A stretch of 64,000 nt of DNA from G963662605 sp963662605 (GTDB lineage: Bacteria; Bacteroidota; Ignavibacteria; Ignavibacteriales; Ignavibacteriaceae): assembly GCA_963662605.1 (NCBI GenBank), contig OY759785.1, positions 1,178,001 through 1,242,000 of the forward strand, read 5' to 3'. The position numbers were made by a program, and so were the translations under genes. The notes below the pieces were generated by a model that was given only the letters and a program-made list of their open reading frames with translations, was not told where the DNA came from and did not search any database. The first letter of the stretch is position 1, and every line of letters starts with the position of its first letter. Shown piece by piece: positions 46,071 to 54,128 of this stretch.

Positions 46071-47111
46071 TTGCGTAACACAAAACTTTTAATTTCACTT
46101 CTCCTTCTCGCCATGACTTTAATTTCGTCATGCGGGCGAGGTACATCTAATAATCAGCGCGCGTTTTACTATTGGAAGACAAATTTTTCATTGAGCGCGT
46201 ATGAGAAGCAAGCACTGCATAATTTAGAAATCCAAAAACTTTATATCAGGTTATTTGATGTTGACTGGGCTCCTGAGGTAAACGATATTATTCCTGTTGG
46301 AGAAATAAAATTTTCCGAAAAGCCTCCGGCGAATATTGAAATCATTCCGACTGTATTCATAACAAACAGAGCGATGCAGAATCTTAAACTGCAAAGCATT
46401 GAGGTAGGCGCGCAAAAAATCATGTCGCAGATTGAAGGAATATGCAGTAAGAATTCCATCCCGTATAATGAAGTACAGATTGATTGCGATTGGAGCGACG
46501 GAACACGGGTTACATATTTTACTTTTCTTGATAATATAAAAAAACACCTGCATGAGCAACACAAACAAATCAGTGCTACTATCAGGCTGCATCAAGTTAA
46601 ATATGCAAAACGAACAGGCGTACCTCCGGTTGATCGCGGGATGTTGATGTTTTATAATATGGGCAAGCTGGAATCAACAACACAACGGAACTCAATATAT
46701 AACAAGGAAGATGCGGGTTTATATATAAACTATGTTCACGGTTACAAACTACCGCTCGATGCTGCACTTCCGGTATTTAGTCAGATATTGCAAATCAGAG
46801 AGCAAAAAATAGTTGATTTGATAAACAAATCCTTTTTGTACGATATAGAACATGATAACAGATTTAGAAAACTCCCGAACGGCACGTATCTGGTGCAGAA
46901 CTCATTTTTTCTTCACGGTGTTTATTTTATGAAGGATGATATTTTGCATGTCGAGACAATAACGGGCGATGAACTGCTTGAGGCGTCGGAGTGTCTTGCC
47001 GGGCACTTGAACAAAATAAAAAGAACAATTACATTATTTGATTTGGATTCACTTAATCTCAGGAATTTCAATGAAAAAGATATTCAACAAGCCTTTTATT
47101 TTTTCGATTAG
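46071..47111 (+). CDS. Lipoprotein of unknown function
   Basis: 346 aa, TTG start. Signal peptide with lipobox LISSC at 17-21, so it is probably anchored by Lgt. The middle has EVQIDCDWSDGTRVTYFTFL, a pattern reminiscent of TIM-barrel DUF3142-type proteins, but no catalytic residues can be assigned. It overlaps the next gene by 41 bases, so the two are made together. Confidence 0.65.
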   Translation: MRNTKLLISLLLLAMTLISSCGRGTSNNQRAFYYWKTNFSLSAYEKQALHNLEIQKLYIRLFDVDWAPEVNDIIPVGEIKFSEKPPANIEIIPTVFITNRAMQNLKLQSIEVGAQKIMSQIEGICSKNSIPYNEVQIDCDWSDGTRVTYFTFLDNIKKHLHEQHKQISATIRLHQVKYAKRTGVPPVDRGMLMFYNMGKLESTTQRNSIYNKEDAGLYINYVHGYKLPLDAALPVFSQILQIREQKIVDLINKSFLYDIEHDNRFRKLPNGTYLVQNSFFLHGVYFMKDDILHVETITGDELLEASECLAGHLNKIKRTITLFDLDSLNLRNFNEKDIQQAFYFFD

Positions 47112-49428
47112 CATTCTGGTAATCGGATATACTGCTTATCTGATCTCGTGCGCGGGTGACGACTGGGGTATGTTTTATTTCTTTAATCCGGAAGTAACTC
47201 AGTCGGCAACGTATATGCCTCTTTATCGCATCTCCAACCAAGCGCTGTACGGCACGTCAAAATATTCAACTGTTTCAGACGGCGATTCGTTGAATATTCT
47301 TGAATGGCAGAAATATTTCCGCAACGCTGTATCCTATGACGACCTTTCGTATCTTTTATACTCGGTCAGTCTTGATGATGTGAATGCTATTATTGAAAAA
47401 TTGAAAAATCCTAACGCCGGTTTAAAGGATTCACTTCGCCCGGTAACAGCCACGCTATCAGCAAATAAGGCGCTATCCGGTGAATTTCTGACGTACTTAC
47501 GGTTTGCAAAAGAATGCGAGCCGGTCGCAGTGTACGGTGCAAAAGCATGGGACTATTACGAAGACGAAGCGCAGAAAAATGCGAAGGATCCGCGAAAGAA
47601 TGAACAAATTACCTCCGGACTTATCAGCAAGGCTTTTAGTTTACTGCCTCTCGCTAAAAACAATTTTATCCGGCAGCGTTACGAGTTTCAGATCGTGAGA
47701 CTGTATTACTATTCCAGAAAGTTTCAGACATGCTATGATTTTTATCAGCAGCATATTGTGGCCGTGGAATCAGGTATTACAAAATATAGATTAATGGGCT
47801 ATGCGGCTGGAGCATTAGTCGGGTTAAAGCGTTATGCCGAGGCTAATTATATATTCTCGCAGATTTATGATAACTGCGAGCCGATGAGGATAAGTTCATA
47901 TTACAGTTTCAGGCCGGTTGAGGAATCCGATTGGAGTGCCTGTGTGGGTATGGCAAAAAACAACAGAGAGAAAGCGGTGCTATGGCATCTGCTCGGTATC
48001 TATAAGGATCCTCTCCGCGCTATGAAGGAGATATACGCGCTTGATGTAAAATCCGATTTGCTGGATGTTCTTGTGAGCAGATATATCAACACGGCCGAAG
48101 AAGCAATTTGGAAAATCAATAATAGGGAATTACCGCCCTATCAGATATCATATACGCCCCGAGCCGATGTAATTCCAAAAGCTGCGATGCAGTTTATAGC
48201 TTCGGTGGCAAAGAATGGCAACACTCATGATCCGCAATTATGGAATCTGGCGGCATCCTATATCATGGCAGTCAATGGGCAATATAATGAAGCCCTCGCG
48301 ATATTATCACGCGTTGAGACATCCGGTCAAAAAGATGTTACCGTCTATCGTCAGATTTGCAGCACGCGATTACTTTGTGTGATTAATTCCGTGCCTAAAA
48401 TTACTGCCGAAGTTGAGGAGAACATTACGGCCGATATTTTATATCTCGTTCAGCACCAGCCGGAATCATACTATGTAAGCGACCCTTTAATGTGGATTAA
48501 ACCTCGTCTTGCGGAACGCTACCGTAAGCAGGGCGATGTGGTTAAAGCAGAATTATTGTTTCCACAGGGACGGTTTTTTTATGACAATAGCGCCCAAATG
48601 AAAAAGATGATTGAGTTCATGGATAAACCGGAAAAAACCGAATTGGAAAAATATTATCTGTTGCAGTATCCGATGAGCCGTAAATCACTATTCGATTTTA
48701 TGGCAGTCAATGAATTCTATTACGGCGATTTGAGTAAGGCTCTATCGCTGTATAACGAGGGGAATAATGCCGAGAAGTTTCAAGTGAAGAAAGCTGTCCT
48801 TGACGGATATTTTGATTCTCTTAAAAAAGTTTATAATACACCAAACATATTTGCCGAGACCAGACTGTTGGGCGAGCCTTTTATCATTCATATTAACGAC
48901 TGCCATGACTGCGATCATGCTGCGGAAATACCGGATCACTATACAAAGGTTGAATTTGTAAAAGCCATGCTTAAACTGAAAACCATTGTTGATAAAGATC
49001 CGAAAAGGCATGTCTCCGAATGTCTTGAACTTGCCAATGGATTTTACAACGCAACATATTATGGTAATGCCCGGGTATTTTATGTAACCGATGTCACCAA
49101 TAATTTCACTCCGTCGTCATATGAAGTCGCCCCCTCAATGAAAAACAAAATAAAAGAACTCCCGAAGTACGACTGTTCACGTGCGGCATATTATTATAAA
49201 CTGGCTATGGATAACGCGACAAATAAAGAGTTGAAGGCGACGTGCGCTTTTATGCTTGCGAAGTGTGAACAGAATGAGTTTTTCCGGACGAAACCCGAAA
49301 ATTATCCGGGCGACTTTAAAGCAGGCAAATATTTCCGTCTGTTGAAAAAAGATTATTCGGAAACGAATTATTATAAAGAAGTTATTCGTGAATGCGGCTA
49401 CTTCAGATCATTTTTGAATAATAAGTGA
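47071..49428 (+). CDS. Large lipoprotein, probably helical-repeat
   Basis: 785 aa from the ATG at 47071 with AGGA upstream; an in-frame ATG at 47038 adds 11 residues. Signal peptide with lipobox LISC (about 24-27). The long mature part is helical, with segments resembling TPR-like repeats (for example MGYAAGALVGLKRYAEANYIFSQIYDN and YNEALAILSRVE). Function unknown. It overlaps the preceding lipoprotein gene, which suggests they form a surface complex. Confidence 0.65.
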   Translation: MKKIFNKPFIFSISILVIGYTAYLISCAGDDWGMFYFFNPEVTQSATYMPLYRISNQALYGTSKYSTVSDGDSLNILEWQKYFRNAVSYDDLSYLLYSVSLDDVNAIIEKLKNPNAGLKDSLRPVTATLSANKALSGEFLTYLRFAKECEPVAVYGAKAWDYYEDEAQKNAKDPRKNEQITSGLISKAFSLLPLAKNNFIRQRYEFQIVRLYYYSRKFQTCYDFYQQHIVAVESGITKYRLMGYAAGALVGLKRYAEANYIFSQIYDNCEPMRISSYYSFRPVEESDWSACVGMAKNNREKAVLWHLLGIYKDPLRAMKEIYALDVKSDLLDVLVSRYINTAEEAIWKINNRELPPYQISYTPRADVIPKAAMQFIASVAKNGNTHDPQLWNLAASYIMAVNGQYNEALAILSRVETSGQKDVTVYRQICSTRLLCVINSVPKITAEVEENITADILYLVQHQPESYYVSDPLMWIKPRLAERYRKQGDVVKAELLFPQGRFFYDNSAQMKKMIEFMDKPEKTELEKYYLLQYPMSRKSLFDFMAVNEFYYGDLSKALSLYNEGNNAEKFQVKKAVLDGYFDSLKKVYNTPNIFAETRLLGEPFIIHINDCHDCDHAAEIPDHYTKVEFVKAMLKLKTIVDKDPKRHVSECLELANGFYNATYYGNARVFYVTDVTNNFTPSSYEVAPSMKNKIKELPKYDCSRAAYYYKLAMDNATNKELKATCAFMLAKCEQNEFFRTKPENYPGDFKAGKYFRLLKKDYSETNYYKEVIRECGYFRSFLNNK

Positions 49429-49484
49429 TAAGTCACGCAAAGACCATGTCGGCACGTGTGGTCTTTGCGCCTTTGCGTGAATTT

Positions 49485-49868
49485 TTAAAGCATGCGCGGG
49501 ATTTGCGACGAATGATGCTGAATAATCGGGCTTTTATTGGATAGATCAAGTACATAACTGAAGCGTGCTTCGAAGCTCAACAGTTCACCGTCAACAGCCA
49601 TGCGCCAGCAATATATTCCACTCACGCTATATACCGTATCGCTGATGGTGTGTATGGCGATAGTTTTTTCATGTACTGTTACGCTCAAATCCTCGCGTGA
49701 GGTAAGCTTTTCAAAATATACGCGAATTTTCTCCGGGGTATCTAAAATCCGGTTAGAAAATGTCGGAATCAGTATGGCGTCTTCACGATATAACGCGAGC
49801 AGTTCATCAAGTTCGCCGTTGTTGACATACCGCACCCATGTTTTTAATAAATCTTCAGGAGTTGTCAT
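49485..49868 (-). CDS. SnoaL/SgcJ-like small domain protein
   Basis: 127 aa. A cone-shaped alpha+beta (NTF2-like) fold, with DLLKTWVRYVNNGELDELLALYREDAILIPTFSN at the N-terminus and VSGIYCWRMAV and FSYVLDL strands. Related to the calmodulin-kinase-II association domain and SnoaL families. Role unknown. Confidence 0.75.
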   Translation of the reverse strand: MTTPEDLLKTWVRYVNNGELDELLALYREDAILIPTFSNRILDTPEKIRVYFEKLTSREDLSVTVHEKTIAIHTISDTVYSVSGIYCWRMAVDGELLSFEARFSYVLDLSNKSPIIQHHSSQIPRML

Positions 49869-49971
49869 GGCCTTTACCTCGTATTTACAATACCTATATA
49901 ACTATTACGAAAGAAAATGCGTTCCATTGCGATAAAACACACATCCGTCCAAAACGTTTAAAATAAAAAGA

Positions 49972-51243
49972 CTACCTCAAACGGTCTAAGAGTCAAAGAC
50001 AAAAAGCCGTACATTTGTTTTACAAGGACAAATAAAGAGGTAGTCAATGACAAATGTAACACTATTTTCACAAATATTAGAACTGCTTCCCCGTGAAGTT
50101 TTTGCACAAAGTGTTAAAAAATTTAGAACAGATAAGCACTCCAAAGGAATAAACAGCTGGACTCATCTGGTATCCATGCTATTCTGTCACTTTGGGAAAG
50201 CTCATTCAATTCGGGATATAACATATGGACTGCGTTCAATCACCGGTAACGCGAATCATCTTGGCATACAGGACAAAATACCCAGCCGTTCCTCGCTGTC
50301 CTACATCAACGAGCATCGTGACTGGCAAATGTTCAGAGATTTCTACTATCGGTTACTTACCCATTATCAGCAAGAAGATTCTCACCTGAACAGAAAGAAG
50401 TTTACTACAATTAAGCGAAAAATCTATATGCTCGACTCCACGGTAATTTCCCTGTGCCTGAACGTATTTGACTGGGCAACCTACAGAAATGCGAAGGGAG
50501 CCATTAAACTCCACACGTTGCTTGATTATGATGGATGCCTTCCCTCCTATATCTTTATGACAGCGGCTTCACAAAACGATGTAAAACACGCTAAATACAT
50601 GACTCTTCCAAAGAAAAGCGTCGTTGTCATGGATCGGGGATATCAGTCATTCCGAATGTTTTGGGAATGGGCAAATCGAGATATATACTTTGTTACCCGA
50701 TTAAAAGAAACGATAAATTATCGTAGTCTTGAAGAAAGAGAACTTCCCGTGGATAAACAAGAACATCTTCTTCGTGACGAAATAATTGAACTGACCGAGG
50801 AGGATTCAAGAAAGGAGTTCCCGGGTAAACTTCGACGGATTGTGGTCTTTAGTGCTACGAGGGGAAAAACAATTGTCTTATTAACGAACAATTTATCTTG
50901 GACAGCAGCGACTGTTGCAGAGTTGTATAAACAGCGCTGGAGTATTGAAATATTCTTCAAAGAGCTAAAACAACACCTAAAAATCAAATCTTTTATCGGT
51001 ATAAATGAAAATGCCATGTGGATACAGATATGGACAGCAATGATAACAATACTTTTGTTGAGGATTATGAAAGAAAAAGCAAAGTTCGATTGGAATCTGT
51101 CCAATTTAATAGCATTTATTCGCATCAATCTCTTTGTGAAGATAGGTCTTCAATTGTGGTTAGATAATCCGTTTTGGTCTAAAAAAGAAGAAGTTCAACG
51201 ATTAGGGCAACTTGAATTGTTTCAAACAGGGGGGATTGTTTAG
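49972..51243 (+). mobile_element. IS4-family insertion sequence (left copy)
   Basis: Extent is approximate. The AGACTACCTCAAACGGTCTAAG at 49972 may be its left end, but no matching right inverted repeat is seen before the second transposase begins, so the right end may have been lost where the second element joined. Confidence 0.6.
50047..51243 (+). CDS. IS4-family transposase (DUF4372 type)
   Basis: 398 aa, complete. N-terminal DUF4372-like region (LFSQILELLPREVFAQSVKKFRTDKHSKG, ITYGLRSITGNANHLGI). DDE catalytic core: Asp in YMLDSTVISL, Asp in VVMDRGYQS, and Glu in KQRWSIEIFFKELKQHLKIK. RBS AAAGAGGTAG before the ATG. The stop overlaps the convergent second transposase by four bases. Both catalytic and N-terminal parts look intact. 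Confidence 0.93.
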   Translation: MTNVTLFSQILELLPREVFAQSVKKFRTDKHSKGINSWTHLVSMLFCHFGKAHSIRDITYGLRSITGNANHLGIQDKIPSRSSLSYINEHRDWQMFRDFYYRLLTHYQQEDSHLNRKKFTTIKRKIYMLDSTVISLCLNVFDWATYRNAKGAIKLHTLLDYDGCLPSYIFMTAASQNDVKHAKYMTLPKKSVVVMDRGYQSFRMFWEWANRDIYFVTRLKETINYRSLEERELPVDKQEHLLRDEIIELTEEDSRKEFPGKLRRIVVFSATRGKTIVLLTNNLSWTAATVAELYKQRWSIEIFFKELKQHLKIKSFIGINENAMWIQIWTAMITILLLRIMKEKAKFDWNLSNLIAFIRINLFVKIGLQLWLDNPFWSKKEEVQRLGQLELFQTGGIV

Positions 51244-52502
51244 AAAATGACTTCCCTTTTTTCGTTTTCGCTTTCTTTTCTATGCTTTTTTGCCGTGACT
51301 GATTTATTTTGGACAGCAGTGATCAAAGTCATTAACCCATCGGCAATTGAGTAGTACAAAAAATGCCCCGTCTTCTTTATCCGTTTCGCTTTCTTTAATA
51401 TACTCTTTTGTATAAACTCCGTATTGTTACCAACAACATAGACGATCTTACTTATTAAGTATATCGCAGCCATTAATAAGGAAAACACATTCCGCAGTCT
51501 CCGGTACTTCATGACCCGAATGTCTTCAAGATTGAACTTCTCTTTCATTACCCTGAACAACAACTCAATGCCCCACCGCTTGAGATACTTCGCATACACC
51601 TGATATGCCGCCCGTTCATCTTCAAGGGAAATATTCGTGAGCAAATACATCGGCTCGGGAAATATGGTTGACTTGACAACTACGATGCTTAATTCTTCCT
51701 CTATCGTGTGTATTTTCCCATGCAGTAAGGCTATCTCTAAGCGTGAGGTCTTTACTACTCCTTCATGGATGACCTCGCCCATCATTTTCTTCGACTTAGT
51801 AAAACCATACAAGTCACCGACACATCTGTCCATCGTACTTCCTTCTACGGTAAATCCTCTGTTTTTCCGTAATCTCGTTATAAATCGCATATCATTGCGC
51901 TGGTAGTACTGATACATCTTCTCGTCATCATGACCGCGATCAGCGACTATGGTCAGCCTCGGTTTTCCTTTGTTCTGCTCTTTGAGCATATCAAGGGCTT
52001 TGGTTACGATGTTGTACGTACTCTTATAATTGGTATCGGCGGCGGAATAAAACTCCCCGTAGAGCGGTTGGACTCTTTGACTACCTACGGTTGCCATACA
52101 GAACAAATTATATCCGTTACAGATTTCCTTTTTACTGCCATCATGGATTCTCCGCATATGCTCCATCTTTTCCGCGTAGTTCTTTCGTACATCCCCACCA
52201 TCTATGGCTATGATTTCATCTCTTTCCAAATCATGGAGCCTTTGACTTATCATATACCGGTTTACCGATTCAGTAATATCCATTTCTTTCAGGTTGCGGC
52301 TTAATCGTTTGATTGTATAACCCACCGCCGTTTTTTCCTGCAAGGCTCGACTGATCGAACTGAGTTTTGTATCATTACTGCCCATTATGCCGAACAGCAT
52401 ATCACCGATACATCGTTTTTCAGACAAGCTGCAGTTTTTCCCTATTTTCTTACTGGCTCGTTTGATTCTTTCGCTGATTTGTTTTATTATTACATCTTCC
52501 AT
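51240..52502 (-). CDS. IS4-type transposase (second, unrelated copy)
   Basis: 420 aa, complete, on the opposite strand. DDE core with IIAIDGGDVRKNY (Asp), TIVADRGHDDEKMYQYYQ (Asp) and YLKRWGIELLFRVMKEKFNL (Glu). It shows no clear close relation to the left transposase, so the two elements are different. A stem-loop covers the bases just before its ATG, with no clear ribosome binding site. The tail-to-tail arrangement with four shared bases suggests that one element inserted at the edge of the other. Confidence 0.92.
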   Translation of the reverse strand: MEDVIIKQISERIKRASKKIGKNCSLSEKRCIGDMLFGIMGSNDTKLSSISRALQEKTAVGYTIKRLSRNLKEMDITESVNRYMISQRLHDLERDEIIAIDGGDVRKNYAEKMEHMRRIHDGSKKEICNGYNLFCMATVGSQRVQPLYGEFYSAADTNYKSTYNIVTKALDMLKEQNKGKPRLTIVADRGHDDEKMYQYYQRNDMRFITRLRKNRGFTVEGSTMDRCVGDLYGFTKSKKMMGEVIHEGVVKTSRLEIALLHGKIHTIEEELSIVVVKSTIFPEPMYLLTNISLEDERAAYQVYAKYLKRWGIELLFRVMKEKFNLEDIRVMKYRRLRNVFSLLMAAIYLISKIVYVVGNNTEFIQKSILKKAKRIKKTGHFLYYSIADGLMTLITAVQNKSVTAKKHRKESENEKREVIF

Positions 52503-52558
52503 GTGGTGTTGTACCTTTGCTTTTTTTGGTAGATCAAGCTTTATTGGTATAACACCAC
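52503..52558 (-). promoter_or_regulatory. Hairpin over the translation start of the second transposase
   Basis: GTGGTGTTGTACC (52503-52515) and GGTATAACACCAC (52546-52558) form a 13-base stem (one G-U) with a 30-base loop. On the minus strand the stem ends directly at the ATG at 52502, so it could block translation of read-through transcripts, as seen in other IS elements. Confidence 0.55.
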
Positions 52559-53143
52559 TTTCATTTTTTAAATTCCCTAATCCCTTATTTTTCTTGCCTT
52601 TATCTCCCTTTTATATCTTTTTCTTGGGTAAACTTCTGAGTGTTTTCATGGGGGAAGGGCACAGCACAGTCTTAGTATTGAAAAGATGATGTTATTTTAT
52701 TAAATACAATCCAAAGATGTCATTCCGGAAAATCTGTCGCGAAAACCTTGTTAACTTGGCAACTCGACTCGACAGATTTGTCCGGAATCTAGGCTCTATG
52801 ATTTTAAATACAATGATTATAACGCCATACAACATTTAAAACCTATTTTTCGTGAATTATTCCTGCGTATTTCAATAAGAAATTATAAAATACCTTCTCT
52901 AAAGCGATGTAGGTATTTCAATTTGTCTAATTACGTAATCAGCATTTTTAGGACTGGATTCCGGACAAATCTGCCGTATTAGATTTAATCTTAATAGATA
53001 TTTTCGCGGCAGATTTTCCGGAATGACACTCATTCTGCGTATTTCAGTTGTCCCATGTTTTTCCAAAGCGGCAAGTATAAATCAGTAAAGTTATATTTAT
53101 ATTAGAGTGAATTTTTTCTGAAATTGCGGTAAAAGGAAAACGA
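52559..53143. repeat. Gap with composite palindromic repeat (copy 2)
   Basis: The right part of the second IS is about 52559-52680, with no end defined. At 52718-53028 lie four arms: TGTCATTCCGGAAAATCTG (52718), CGACAGATTTGTCCGGAAT (52770), CTGGATTCCGGACAAATCTG (52954) and GCAGATTTTCCGGAATGACA (53009), matching copy 1 at 41357. No fluoride riboswitch consensus is visible before crcB. Confidence 0.8.
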
Positions 53144-53515
53144 TTGTACTTAAACTATGTTATGGTTGGTGCCGGTGCGGCGATAGGCGGCATGGCAAGA
53201 TACTGGCTGTCACAGCTAATTCATAAGTATTTTGTCACCGCATTTCCGTATGGTACATTGACGATCAACATCGTCGGCAGTTTTGCCCTTGGCTTTTTCA
53301 TGTATTATCTCAGCGCCCGCAAAATGATTTCCTCTGAAATGCAGTTGTTTCTTACCGTCGGTTTCTGCGGCGGATTTACCACATTTTCAACCTTTTCATT
53401 AGAGACCATGAACCTGCTGCGCGATTCCGAATTTCTTTTAGGCGGAATCAATATTGTAGGCAGCGTTGTTTTATGCCTGCTTGGTACGTATCTGGCTTAT
53501 GTAATTTCAAAATAA
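53144..53515 (+). CDS. crcB: Fluoride channel CrcB (Fluc)
   Basis: 123 aa, TTG start with AAAGGA six bases upstream. Four membrane segments. Family residues include GGMARYW, TLTINIVGSFALGFF and GFCGGFTTFSTFS, which carries the phenylalanine/Thr fluoride pathway. It is a dimeric antiparallel channel that expels fluoride. Three bases separate it from the DUF190 gene, a common pairing. Confidence 0.95.
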   Translation: MYLNYVMVGAGAAIGGMARYWLSQLIHKYFVTAFPYGTLTINIVGSFALGFFMYYLSARKMISSEMQLFLTVGFCGGFTTFSTFSLETMNLLRDSEFLLGGINIVGSVVLCLLGTYLAYVISK

Positions 53516-53530
53516 ATTATGGAGCGGAGT

Positions 53531-53887
53531 ATGCATATTTCCGGTGAAGCGAAGCTGCTGAGGATATTTGTCGGCGAATCCGATAAACATCACCATGTTC
53601 CAGTCTATGAAAAAATCGTTAGCGAAGCCCGCAGAGCCGGTCTTGCCGGTGCGACGGTTATCAAAGGCGTAATGGGTTACGGAGGTTCCAGCCGGATTCA
53701 TACTGCGAAACTATTAGATTTATCGGAAGACTTACCGCTCATCGTGGAAATCGTTGATGAAGCCGCGAAGATAGAAGCATTCATTCCTGTGGTTGACCGC
53801 ATATTTGAGGAGGCAAGCAGCGGAGGTCTCATAACTCTCGAAAAAGCGGAAATTCTTAAATATACAGCCGGAAGCCGGAAAAAGTGA
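53531..53887 (+). CDS. DUF190 (PII-like) protein
   Basis: 118 aa from the ATG at 53531, with GGAG upstream; an ATG at 53519 is the alternative. DUF190 signature KLLRIFVGESDKHHHVPVYEKIVSEARRAGLAGATVIKGVMGYG and LPLIVEIVDEAAKIEAFIPVVDRI. A PII-like trimeric fold found beside crcB genes in many bacteria. It probably senses a small ligand related to the channel or to nucleotides; the ligand is unknown. Confidence 0.9.
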   Translation: MHISGEAKLLRIFVGESDKHHHVPVYEKIVSEARRAGLAGATVIKGVMGYGGSSRIHTAKLLDLSEDLPLIVEIVDEAAKIEAFIPVVDRIFEEASSGGLITLEKAEILKYTAGSRKK

Positions 53888-54128
53888 TAATTTTTGCATA
53901 AAAATTGATTTTTTTGCAAACTTACTTATCAAACAGCTGCGTGAAATTTGCCTTAATATTTTAAATATTTAGACGAATAAACTTTTTTATTAAGTTTCCC
54001 GCCCCTATTTTTGTTAATAACTTCGTGGCCGCTTCGATTTCGGAGCTTTTTAAAGCATTGCGAAAGGCTTTTTCCTTTTTTATCTTACAATTGTCAATAA
54101 TTAATATATATAGAGAGATAGTTATACA

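Noticed and set aside
53041..53143. Possible fluoride riboswitch upstream of crcB
   Set aside because: The conserved pseudoknot motifs of the crcB riboswitch were not found by eye.
53888..54128. Small RNA or riboswitch before korA
   Set aside because: Some hairpins are present but no conserved RNA family could be recognised; likely just the korA leader.
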